Positions 32,517-41,964 of a stretch of DNA of 64,000 nt are shown in pieces. The position numbers were made by a program, and so were the translations under genes. The notes below the pieces were generated by a model. The model made no database searches and was not told the origin of the DNA. It saw only the letters and a list, made by a program, of their open reading frames with translations. Source of the DNA: Trogon surrucura (Eukaryota > Chordata > Aves > Trogoniformes > Trogonidae). How positions within the stretch are numbered: position 1 is the stretch's first letter; every line of letters starts with the position of its first letter. The stretch is taken from assembly GCA_020746105.1 (NCBI GenBank), contig JAJGST010000022.1, forward strand, positions 1,518,276-1,582,275, given 5' to 3'.

Positions 32517-34425
32517 AACCATTCGAAACCACCCTCAAATTATGAAAAGCACAAATTTAATTCGAAATAATGGCAAACGGAGACCCCACGTTTCCTGGCT
32601 CACTGTAATGGTACTTTTAACGTTAGTGCAAGAAGTGCGAACCTCACACCAACCATTTAAGTGGTCTCTAATCAGATGGAGTGATCTGCATGTTATACAA
32701 TCAAAAAATGCAGTCGGGTCCCCGAGTTTCCAGGCCCAACTGTGCCAATTGGCACCCATTAGTCCCTGTTTGAATAAGAAAGGTTTTTATATGTGTCCAG
32801 CATCAAATCCAGGAAAGAGCTATTGTAACTCACCGGGACATTATTACTGTGCCTATTGGGGTTGCGAAACAATAGCGCATGGATTTACACCAGGGGGAGG
32901 TTCGGACAAATATCTAAAAATAGGATGGGGACCGAGCGGATGTCAGCCCTCTGATATAGGATCGGATGGGGGAGTAGGTAACCCTGGGACTTGCGAGTAT
33001 CTATACATAAATGTAACACAACCAAACAATGGGGGATGGCTAATGGGAAGAACATGGGGATTAAGGTATTGGGAACCAGGAACTGATAGAGGAGGATTAA
33101 TCCTCATAAAAAAAGAACCCCTACCCCATGATCATCAGGCCATAGGACCCAACTTTTCACTGACAGGAGAGTTAGAACCAATAGCGAGTGTTACGCAGAC
33201 AGGAGAGTTAGAGCCAATAGCGAGTGCTACGCAGATAACAACAACAAGTGAAACAGAAGATGTAACCATCCATGGAAATCCCAAGGCAAATTCCCTATGG
33301 AACATGATGAAAGCTAGTTATCGAGTACTAAACCAGACCTACCCGAATCTAACCAAACATTGCTGGTTATGTTTTGACCCTAAGCCACCCTATTACGAAA
33401 CCATAGGAATTGATGGAAGTTTCAGAATCATGGATGGATCAAACCCACCACAATGCAGGTGGGAAGAAAATAAACAAGGGATATCTCTACAACATGTTAC
33501 AGGGAAAGGAACATGCATCGGAAAAGTTCCGACAGAAAAACGATCCCTTTGTAAAGATCAAAGAAAACCAGAAATACTTATAAAAAGGGGTCAGTGGGTG
33601 ATACCCGCAAGTAACGCTAACTGGGTATGCTCTAAAATCGGACTTACACCCTGTATTCATTTGAATTATTTGAATACCTCCAGTGATTTTTGTGTACAAA
33701 TAATAATAGTTCCCAGAATAATATACCACCCAGAAAATTATGCGTACGAGCTGGACGCGACTTCCTGGAGTGAACGCTTAATAAAAAGAGAACCCATCTC
33801 AGCCTTGACCCTAGCTACATTAATGATATTAGGAAGTGCTGGTGCAGGCACGGGAATAGCTTCTTTAGTAAAACAAAATCAGGAATTTACGTCATTGAGA
33901 CTGGCCGTAGATGAAGATCTTACAAGAATTGAGCAATCTATAACAGCATTAGAAAAATCAGTACGCTCACTCTCTGAAGTAGTGTTACAAAATCGAAGAG
34001 GTTTAGATTTACTTTTCTTCAAAGATGGAGGATTGTGTGCAGCCCTAAAAGAAGAGTGCTGCATATATGCTGACCACACTGGCTTAGTACGGGACACGAT
34101 GTCTAAATTGCGAGAAAATCTAGAGAAAAGAAAACGAGAATATGAGGCAAATCAAAGTTGGTATGAATCTTGGTTTAAACAATCCCCTTGGTTAACTACC
34201 TTGTTATCCACCATAGCAGGACCCCTGATATTGTTAATCTTAACACTGATGTTCGGACCGTGTATTTTTAATAAATTAATTGCCATTGTTAGAAGCCGCT
34301 TAGAAGCTGCTCACTTAATGCTCGTAAAGGCCCAATATGAGCAATTACCAAACCAAGATGAGTTAGCTGAAACCTTTATATTAAGTAGACAAGAGCTACA
34401 ACGCTTTAATGAACAAAATAAATGA
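32329..34425 (+). CDS. env: Retroviral envelope polyprotein, single open frame of 698 codons
   Basis: The first ATG is 32329, but the first 80-90 codons are basic and unlike a signal peptide. ATG 32395 or 32542 may be the true start. A hydrophobic signal-like stretch (VSWLTVMVLLTLVQEV) is at residues about 87-103. SU is Cys-rich with a CWLC motif near residue 345 and a 12-residue tandem repeat (TGELEPIAS) near 279-302. The cleavage site RLIKR (near 484-488) is followed by a hydrophobic fusion peptide. TM has a heptad region, an immunosuppressive-domain-like stretch (LQNRRGLDLL, near 555), CX6CC (near 570), a membrane span (about 621-645) and a cytoplasmic tail with YEQL. It is unusual in being intact while gag and pol are broken. 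Expression is unknown. Confidence 0.88.
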   Translation: MYKDTLKRNTRGLLKNTPAAEKMEHPVARSNRVDGRGRGMRVSGGRTLSGTAVISWPKYLDAKTIRNHPQIMKSTNLIRNNGKRRPHVSWLTVMVLLTLVQEVRTSHQPFKWSLIRWSDLHVIQSKNAVGSPSFQAQLCQLAPISPCLNKKGFYMCPASNPGKSYCNSPGHYYCAYWGCETIAHGFTPGGGSDKYLKIGWGPSGCQPSDIGSDGGVGNPGTCEYLYINVTQPNNGGWLMGRTWGLRYWEPGTDRGGLILIKKEPLPHDHQAIGPNFSLTGELEPIASVTQTGELEPIASATQITTTSETEDVTIHGNPKANSLWNMMKASYRVLNQTYPNLTKHCWLCFDPKPPYYETIGIDGSFRIMDGSNPPQCRWEENKQGISLQHVTGKGTCIGKVPTEKRSLCKDQRKPEILIKRGQWVIPASNANWVCSKIGLTPCIHLNYLNTSSDFCVQIIIVPRIIYHPENYAYELDATSWSERLIKREPISALTLATLMILGSAGAGTGIASLVKQNQEFTSLRLAVDEDLTRIEQSITALEKSVRSLSEVVLQNRRGLDLLFFKDGGLCAALKEECCIYADHTGLVRDTMSKLRENLEKRKREYEANQSWYESWFKQSPWLTTLLSTIAGPLILLILTLMFGPCIFNKLIAIVRSRLEAAHLMLVKAQYEQLPNQDELAETFILSRQELQRFNEQNK
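33163..33234 (+). repeat. 36-bp in-frame tandem duplication in env
   Basis: Two consecutive 36-bp units (ACAGGAGAGTTAGARCCAATAGCGAGTGYTACGCAG) encode TGELEPIASVTQ and TGELEPIASATQ in the hinge between the SU halves. They differ at two bases. Confidence 0.9.
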
Positions 34426-34443
34426 AGAGAAAAAGGGGGGAAT
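34426..34443 (+). promoter_or_regulatory. Polypurine tract
   Basis: GAAGAGAAAAAGGGGGGAAT lies between the env stop and the TG of the 3' LTR. It would prime plus-strand DNA synthesis. Confidence 0.8.
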
Positions 34444-34977
34444 TGTAATAGAGGCTGCACAATGTTTGTTCATGAAAGCTACCTGATAAGGAAGTGATAA
34501 ATCTCGTGGATAGTGATAGGGAGTGATAGACCTTGTGGAATGCTAGGGAGTGATAGACCTTGTGGAATGCTACAGTGTGCGAGGGTGCGAACCGCAGTAT
34601 CTGGCCAAAGAACTTATCCAAATAGGGGGGAGGGAAGGGGAATTTTACGACTATAAGAACTAATTAGCAGGCCACCTGATGAAGATGATGAGCCTTCCTC
34701 TTCAACGACCACCAGGAGGAAGAAAAAGACCCCCTAGCAACAACAGAAGCATGCGCAGACTACCAGTTACGACGTGGTACCTGGAAATACCACCCGGAGC
34801 TTATAGACTATAAGAACCGCGGTCTTGTTGCTAACGATTGCGAGCCGTTGGAGGAGCTGAGGTTCCCCGGCTGCCCAGCGCTGTTTTGCTTATCACTGCT
34901 TGCTGATTATCTTAATTGGCAATAAAAACTTTGACTATTGTCTCAACCCGGAGTTTGAGTCTCATCAATTTATAACA
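34444..34977 (+). mobile_element. 3' LTR of the provirus, 534 bp
   Basis: It starts TGTAATAGAGGCTGC and ends TTTATAACA. U3 contains a perfect 27-bp tandem duplication (34519-34545 and 34546-34572), like an enhancer repeat. A TATA-like box CTATAAGAACC lies near 34808 and the polyadenylation signal AATAAA is at 34921-34926. The right flank is a CR1 3' end. There is no matching 5' LTR in the window, so the target duplication cannot be checked. Confidence 0.82.
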
Positions 34978-36903
34978 GAAGGGACATCAAAAGATCATCT
35001 AGTCCAGCCCCCTGCCAGAGCATGATCACCTACAGTAGGTCACACAGGAATGTGTCCAGGCGGGTTTTGAATGTCTCCAGAGAAGGAGACTCCACAGCCT
35101 CCCTGGGCAGCCTGTTTCAATGCTATGTCACCCTCACAGGGAAAAAGTTTTTTCTAATGTTTTTGTGGAACCTCCTATGTTTCAGCTTCTATCCATTGCC
35201 CCTTGTCCTGTCAATGGACGCCATTGAAAAGAGCCTGGCACCATCCTCCTGACACAACCCCTTGACGTATTTATAAACATTAATGAGGTCACCCCTCAGT
35301 CTCCTCTTCTCCAAGCTGAAGAGACCCAGCTCCTTCAACCTTTCCTCATAAGGGAGATGTTCCACTCCCTTCACCATCTCTGTGGCTCTGCGCTGGACTC
35401 TCTCCAGCAGTTCCCTGTCTCTCTTGAGCTGAGGGGCCCAGAACTGGACACAATATTCCAGATGTGGCCTCACCAGGGCAGAGCAGAGGGGGGAGGAGAA
35501 CCTCTCTCGACCTACTTGCTACTCCCCTTCTAATACACCCCAGGATGCCATTGGCCTTCTTGGCCACAAGGGCACATTGCTGGCTCATGGTCATCCTGCT
35601 GTCCACCAGGACCCCAGGTCCCTTTCCCCTGCGCTGCTCTCCAGCAGGGCAGTCCCCAACCTATAATGGCACATGGGGTTATTCTTTCCCAAGTGTAAAA
35701 TTCTACCCTTGCCCTTGTTGAACCGCATAAGATTTCTCCCTGCCCAGCCCTCCAGCCTGTCCAGGTCTCTCTGAATGGCAGCACAGCCTTCTGGTGGCAG
35801 CACAACCTTCTGGTCAGTTGCTCTTCCCTTGTCTATTGATGTTGTGACCTTCTCATAGAAGGCCACCAGGTTTGTCAGGCACGATTTGTCCTTGGTGAAG
35901 CCATGTTGAATGTACCCAGTCACCTCTTCGTTATTCTTCTGCCTCAGCAGTGCCTTCAGGAGGATCTGCCCCATAATCTTACCAGGCATGGAGGTGAGAC
36001 TGACTGTCCTATAGTTCCCCGGTTCATCCTTCTTTCCCTTTTTGAAAATGGAGATTATGTTTCCCCTTTTCCAGTCAGTGGGGACTTTACCAGACTGCCA
36101 TGACTTTTGGAGTGTAATAGAGAGTGGTTTAGCAACCTCATCCTCTAGTTCCTTCAGCACTCATGGGTATATCCCATCACGTCCCATGGACTCGTGCACT
36201 TTCAGCTTCATCAGATGGTCACGAACCTGATCTTCACGTACAATGGGCAGTTCTTTCATCCAACCCTTGCCATTATATTCTGTGACTTTTGGAGTGTGGC
36301 TGGAGCCCTTGCCAGTGAAGACAGAGGAAGTCGTTGAGAACCTCGGCCTTCTCCGAATCACTTGTCACCAGTTCACCTGTTTCTTTCTGAGGGGTCCCAG
36401 ACCTTCCCTGGTCTTCTTCTTACCATTAATATACGTAAAGAAACTTTAGCTGTTTCCCTTGATCTCCCTGGCTAGATTTAATTCTAACCGAACTTTTGCT
36501 TTTCTAATGAGGTCTCTTGCTGCTTGGGCAGCTTCCTTATATGCCCCCCACTCTAGCCGTCCTATCTTCCACTCCTTATAAAGTTTCTTTTTGTGTGACA
36601 GTGTGTCCAGGAGCTCCTTGCTCATCCAGGCAGGTCTCCTAGCATTCTTTCCTGCCTTCCTCTTTGTTGGTATACTTTGCTCCTGGAAACAGAGAAGGTG
36701 ATCCTTGAATACTGACCAGCTACCCTGGGCCTCCCTTCCCTCTAGGGCTTTGTCCTATGGCACTTTGGCCAGCAGATCCCTGAAGCGATCCAAGTCTGCA
36801 TGTCTGAAGTCCAGGGTCATAAGCTTGGAATACACCCTCCGAGTTGTCCTGAGGATCTCGAATTCTATCGCTTCATGGTCACGGCAGCCAAGGCTATCCC
36901 TGA
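34978..36903 (-). mobile_element. CR1 LINE, minus, head-to-head with the next
   Basis: The 3' end (ACATCAAAAGATCATCTAG) adjoins the proviral LTR. Minus frames include [20 protein letters not shown] (near 35460), an RT N-terminal region NIISIFKKGKKDEPGNYRTV (near 36080), and the linker [18 protein letters not shown] (near 36830). The RT core between motif A and motif C is deleted near 35795-35815. It reaches its 5' truncation at about 36903, exactly where the plus-strand CR1 starts. Confidence 0.82.
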
Positions 36904-39073
36904 GCCTCGCGATGCAAACTTTGGATTTTTCAAGCAATTACTAGAGAAAATCCCATGGGCAAGGCTGTTTGAAGGTAAAGGGGCCCAAGATAGTTGGTTA
37001 GCGTTCAGGGACTGCTTCTACCGTGCTCAAGATCAGATAATCCCGACACGTAGGAAGTCAAGGAAGGGAGCCAGGAGACCTGCGTGGCTAAACAGGGATC
37101 TGCTGGGTAAGCTCAAGGGCAAGAGGAGAATTTACAGATCTTGGAAGGCAGGGCTGGCCGCTTGGGAAGAATATAAGGCTGTTGTCCGAGGATGTAGGGA
37201 GGCAACTAGGAAAGCAAAGGCCTCCCTAGAATTGAACCTGGCGAGAGGGGTCAAGGACAACAGGAAGAGCTTTTTCAAATACGTGGCAGATAAAACTAAC
37301 ACCAGAGGCAATGTAGGCCCACTGATGAATGAGGTGGGTGCCTTGGTGACACATGATACAGAGAAGGCAGAGTTACTGAATGCCTTCTTTGCCTCTGTCT
37401 ACTCTGCCGGAGGCTGTCCTGAGGAGCCCCGTTCCCCTGAGGCCCCAGAGGAAGTCAGGGCAGTGGAGGAGTTTGCTTTAGTCGATGAGGACTGGGTTAG
37501 GGACCAATTAAGCAATCTGGACATCCATAAATCCATGGGTCCAGACGGGATGCATCCACGGGTGCTGAGGGAGCTGGCTGATGTCATTGCTAGACCACTC
37601 TCCATCATCTTTGCCAAGTCTTGGGAGACGGGAGAGGTGCCTGAGGACTGGAGGGAAGCAAATGTCACTCCAGTCTTCAAAAAGGGCAAGGAGGAGGACC
37701 CGGGAAACTATAGACCGGTCAGCCTCACCTCCATCCCTGGGAAAGTGATGGAACGACTTATCCTTGGTGCCATCTCAAGGCATATCAGGGATAAGAGGGT
37801 CATTAGAGACAGTCAACATGGCTTCACCAAAGGGAAGTCGTGCTTGACTAACCTCATAGCCTTTTATGAGGATATAACAAGGTGGATAGATGATGGCAGA
37901 GCGGTGGATGTGGTCTACCTTGACTTCAGTAAAGCATTTGACACAGTCTCCCACAGCATCCTTGCTGCTAAACTGAGGAAGTGTGGTCTAGACTCTCGGG
38001 TAGTGAGGTGGACTGCGAACTGGCTAAGGGGAAGAAGCCAAAGAGTTGTGGTCAATGGGGCGGAGTCTGGTTGGAGACCTGTATCCAGTGGAGTGCCTCA
38101 AGGGTCGGTACTGGGACCAGTATTATTCAATATATTCATCGATGACTTGGATGAGGGACTAGAGAGTACTATCAGCAAGTTTGCTGATGACACCAAGCTG
38201 GGAGGAGTGGCTGACACACCAGAAGGCTGTGCTGCCATCCAGCGAGACCTGGACAGGCTGGAGGGTTGGGCGGGGAAAAATTTAATGAAATACAACAAGG
38301 GTAAATGTAGGGTCTTGCATCTGGGTAGGAACAACCCCAGGTTCCAGTATAAGTTGGGGAATGACTTATTAGAGAGTAGTGTAGGGGAAAGGGACCTGGG
38401 AGTCTTGGTGGACAGCAGGATGACCATGAGCCAGCAGTGTGCCCTTGTGGCCAGGAAGGCCAATGGCATCCTGGGGTGTATTAGAAGGGGGGTGGTTATT
38501 AGGTCAAGAGAGGTTCTCCTTCCCCTCTACTCTGCCCTGGTGAGACCCCATCTGGAATACTGTGTCCAGTTCTGGGCCCCTCAGTTCAAGAAAGACAGGG
38601 AACTGCTGGAGAGAGTCCAGCACAGGGCAACTAGGATGATTAAGGGAGTGGAGCATCTCCCTTATGAGAAAAGGCTGAGGGAGCTGGGGCTCTTTAGTTT
38701 GGAGAAGAGGAGGCTGAGGGGTGACCTCATTAATGTTTACAAATATATCAAGGGTGAGTGTCACGAGGATGGAACCAGGCTCTTCTCGGTGACAACCACT
38801 GATAGGACAAGGGGTAATGGGCTGAAACTGGAACATAAGAGGTTCCGCTTAAACTCGAGAAGAAACTTCTTCTCAGTGAGGGTGACGGAGCCCTGGAACA
38901 GGCTGCCCAGAGAGGCTTTGGAGTCTCCTTCTCTGGAGACATTCAAGACCTGCCTGGACATGTTCCTGTGTGGCATAGTCTAGGCATTCCTGCTGTGGCA
39001 GGAGGATTGGACTTGATGATCTTTCAAGGTCCCTTCCAATCCCTAACATTCTATGATTCTATGATTCTATGAT
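36904..39073 (+). mobile_element. CR1 LINE with long intact RT frame
   Basis: An uninterrupted frame to the stop at 38981 covers the endonuclease-RT linker ([15 protein letters not shown]), the RT N-terminal region ([20 protein letters not shown]), [19 protein letters not shown], motif [35 protein letters not shown], motif [12 protein letters not shown] and the C-terminal domain ending near 38983. The open frame runs upstream into the adjoining inverted CR1 (from 36800), but CR1 coding starts at about 36905. The endonuclease domain is missing through 5' truncation. The 3' UTR ends with (TTCTATGA)n. It is the best-preserved RT in the window, and young by that measure. Confidence 0.88.
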
Positions 39074-39191
39074 GCTCACCAGCCCTTCCCTGTTGGCGAG
39101 AACAAGGTCTAGCATAGCATCTTTTCTTGTTGGTTCCTCTACCATTTGGAGGAGGAAGTTGTCATCAAAATGCATTCCAGGAACATCCTGG

Positions 39192-39961
39192 TGATGCCGT
39201 GAAAAGGCCGAAATCAGAACTTAATAGCCGTGATGGCTATTAAGCAGGTATTCTTTATTGCAGTGCTGGGCACACAGAGGATAGCTCCACCTAGTGTGAG
39301 CCCCAAGAAAGGCCAGACGTACAGTTTTTATATAGTTTAGATATACATATTCATGCAATTTCCGAGAACTCATTAACATGTTGTCACCCACTCCCGCATG
39401 CAGTCTTTTGGTGATCGTCAGGGTCTCTGGTGGTCGTTTTACTTCATCATCGTAGTCTTCATCGAGGTGTCCTGTTGATGAGCTCCTATCAGTTAACTCC
39501 TTATTTTTGTTAAGAGACGCAGAGGCTGGCCTAGGCTGGTTCTGCATATCTTAATGGCATTTTGAGTGGAGGGCCGGTTTAGCTCAGTGGGTTGAGCATG
39601 GTGCTTGAAACCCCAAAGGTCACGGGTTCGATTCCCGTTTGCCTGACCTAATCGAGAGGTGGCGTCCCTGCCCACAACAGGGAGTTTGGATTAAAATGAT
39701 CTCTAAGATCCCTTCCAGCCCAGGCCATTCTATGATTCTATGATTCTATGATTTGGGAGTCCTGGGGCATTCCATCTTTGAAGATAAGAGCATCCTGTCC
39801 TTGAGAAAAAGTTCTGGGAAAAGCTCTGCTTGTGGAATACCTGTCTCACACCTCCATTGTCCCACTGATTCTGTTTGCCCCAACATATTGAGTCTTTTAC
39901 ATACCAATTAAAACTACATTTCTGGCTCTAACTATGGCTCCATCTAAAAACCACTGCTTCA
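39192..39961 (-). mobile_element. LTR (same family as 24470) with SINE inside
   Basis: On the plus strand it reads TGATGCCGTGAAAAGG to ACCACTGCTTCA. CTGG lies at 39188-39191 and 39962-39965, a 4-bp target duplication that restores the CR1 reading across the site. The TATA box (minus, CTATATAAAAACTG) and AATAAA are conserved. A SINE is inserted at about 39572. Confidence 0.8.
39572..39752 (+). mobile_element. tRNA-derived SINE with CR1-like tail
   Basis: The A box TAGCTCAGTGGG is at 39580-39591 and the B box GGTTCGATTCC at 39625-39635. The CR1-like tail ends CCATTCTATGATTCTATGATTCTATG. It is about 90 percent alike to the copy at 2525, with a deletion after the tRNA part. It sits inside the LTR at 39192-39961. 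Confidence 0.82.
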
Positions 39962-40445
39962 CTGGATTGCTGTTGCCTTGCTGTGTTGTCCCTCCAGCAA
40001 ATGTCAGGGTGGTTGAAATCCCCCACAAGGACCAGGGCCTGTGAATCCAAAGCCACTTCTGTCTGCCTATGGAGGGCCTCATCAGCTTGGCTCTGCTGGT
40101 CAGGTGGTCTGTAGCAGACCCCTACTGTAACATCACCTTCCCCTGCCTTCCCTTTAATCTTAACCCATACACTCTCAACCAGTTCACTGTCCTTTCCCAT
40201 ATGGAGCTCCATCGATTCTAGCTGGTCACGGATGTAGAGGGCAACACCTCCTCCCCTCCTACCCTGCCTGTCCTTCGTAAACAGCTTGTATCCATCTATT
40301 GTTACATTCCAGTCATGGGAATCATCCCACCAAGTCTCAGTTACAACCACTATGTCATGGCTTTCCAGCAGCACAGTGGCTCTTAATTCATCCTGTTTAT
40401 TGCCGAAGCTGCGTGTATTTGCATAGAGAGGTTCAGCCTCCCTCC

Positions 40446-41959
40446 CATATCATGGTGCCTTTTATCTTACACACTGAATCGCATATCCTGACAGACTGGA
40501 GTGTTCTCTCTGTAATAACATCCAACAGCATGCAGCATAGGTCAGCACAGGGCATTCTAGCAGATTCCATTACAGCAGCTCCTCATGCTAGCATATGGGT
40601 TTCTCAAGTCCTAAATACAAGGCCATATAGAGCAAATGTGGCTTGTCCAAGATCACTAAATCCTTAAATACAATGTGTTCTGCAAGGAACTCAATACAGA
40701 CTTTATAGAAAACATACCTGAGAAGAAGAACATAAAACTCCATCAAATGTAAGCAATAAGTTAGAGGAAAAAACATGACACGAGAAAAAAAGAGACATAT
40801 CTTTAAAGTAATTTTTTTAACCAAACTCCTCAATTTTTAGTGTCCAATGTATGATTTCACAGAACTTTTGATTTGGCTGTATAGTCTACACAAATCTATG
40901 CAGACGAAGTGAATTTAGGTAACTTATTAGAGAGCTTTGTATATACCATTGGTTGTAGTTTTTCACTCAGGCAGTCAGAATGTTTAAGGAATCCCAAGTC
41001 TAACCAGTAACAGAAAATGGAAAAAGTAGTATCTCAATATTTCGGAGATTCTGCAACATTTCTAAAATAAAGTTTGATACATATCTGGCATATAAGAATG
41101 TAGAAGGGCACAAGTAGAAAGGCTTATTTATGATTTATGCACTTTTTGCTAACAAAAATCACCAGGAATGGGAGTGATATCTCAGCTATGTGAGAACAGA
41201 GTCATCATATAATAAATTCCTTATATTTACTATTCTTATTATTAAGTTCAATATTTTGCAGTTTTTTACAATGCGAATATTTCAGTATTAGCACTGAATA
41301 TTCCCTTAATACCACTCAAAAATAATGTCAATACTAAAGTAATTTAACAAGTGAAGACAAATAGGGAAGATTAATGCTAATAAATTTGCACATTTCCATA
41401 GCAAAACTAAATTTTACAATGTATGTGTTTGTGTATCCAACGGTAGGAAATTGCAATACACTTCCTTTTTTGTCACATATGTGCATAACAGCCTTTTGAA
41501 AAGTGATTTGATTGCTGAAGAAAGGGCAAGTTGCACCTTTGGCATTGCCATTTGAAAATTCTAATCTACAACAGGTTGGAAGCTTTTTAAAATGGCATAC
41601 TCATCTGGGCTCCCTAACATCATTATGCAGTAACAGTGAAGAGGTACTCTCACAGTCAGTCTGTCACAAGTATATTACTGAGCCCTCTCCCTCTGCTCTT
41701 TTTCCTCTAGAGAGACCAATTTTGAGGGTGTTACTCAATGTTCTCATCAGAAGACCTGACATTTAGCACTGACAATCCTGCTTACTGGAAATTAATTAAA
41801 ACTCAGTATGAAGAAAGCTATATCCTTTTATTTCTTACTTGCTACATGGAGTGTTTGCTGTTTAATTACAAATATATGTTTTCTAGTGGATAGATCAGTC
41901 ATAATGTAAAAGTGAAATTAAGGTGTTACTAAGGCTACTTAAGGATACTAAAGGAATGG
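40446..41959. other. AT-rich DNA, no recognised feature
   Basis: This is single-copy-like AT-rich sequence. The longest frame (41512-41766 plus, 84 codons) has no domain. No LINE, LTR or RNA signature is seen. Confidence 0.5.
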
Positions 41960-41964
41960 ATCTA

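Larger units (their letters stand above)
27189..34977 (+). mobile_element. Gammaretrovirus-like provirus, 5'-truncated
   Basis: Gag, pro, pol, env, polypurine tract and 3' LTR are in order on the plus strand. The class is shown by the UAG at the gag-pro junction, a single CCHC knuckle, the GPY/F-type integrase end and an Env with CX6CC. The 5' LTR, primer-binding site and gag N-terminus are absent. The element begins exactly at the inner edge of the palindrome arm. On the right it ends inside a minus-strand CR1 3' end. Lesions are in gag (TGA 27805, frameshift near 27980) and in pol (TAG 28884, frameshift near 30600-30683). It cannot encode a functional virus as it stands. Confidence 0.92.
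39074..40445 (-). mobile_element. CR1 LINE endonuclease region, split by an LTR
   Basis: The minus frame 39928-40374 encodes the apurinic-type endonuclease of CR1 ORF2: VVVTETWWDDSHDWN, GVALYIRDQLESMELH, VGVCYRPPDQ, LVLVGDFNHPDI. The continuation toward the SDH motif region is at 39074-39187, on the other side of the LTR at 39192-39961. Neither 5' nor 3' end of the element is complete. Confidence 0.8.

Noticed and set aside
27189..34977. An intact, infectious-type provirus
   Set aside because: It has no 5' LTR, primer-binding site or gag start, and there are several stops and frameshifts in gag and pol.
36800..38983. A 727-codon host protein
   Set aside because: It is CR1 ORF2 from about 36905. 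The first 35 codons are read through an adjoining inverted CR1.
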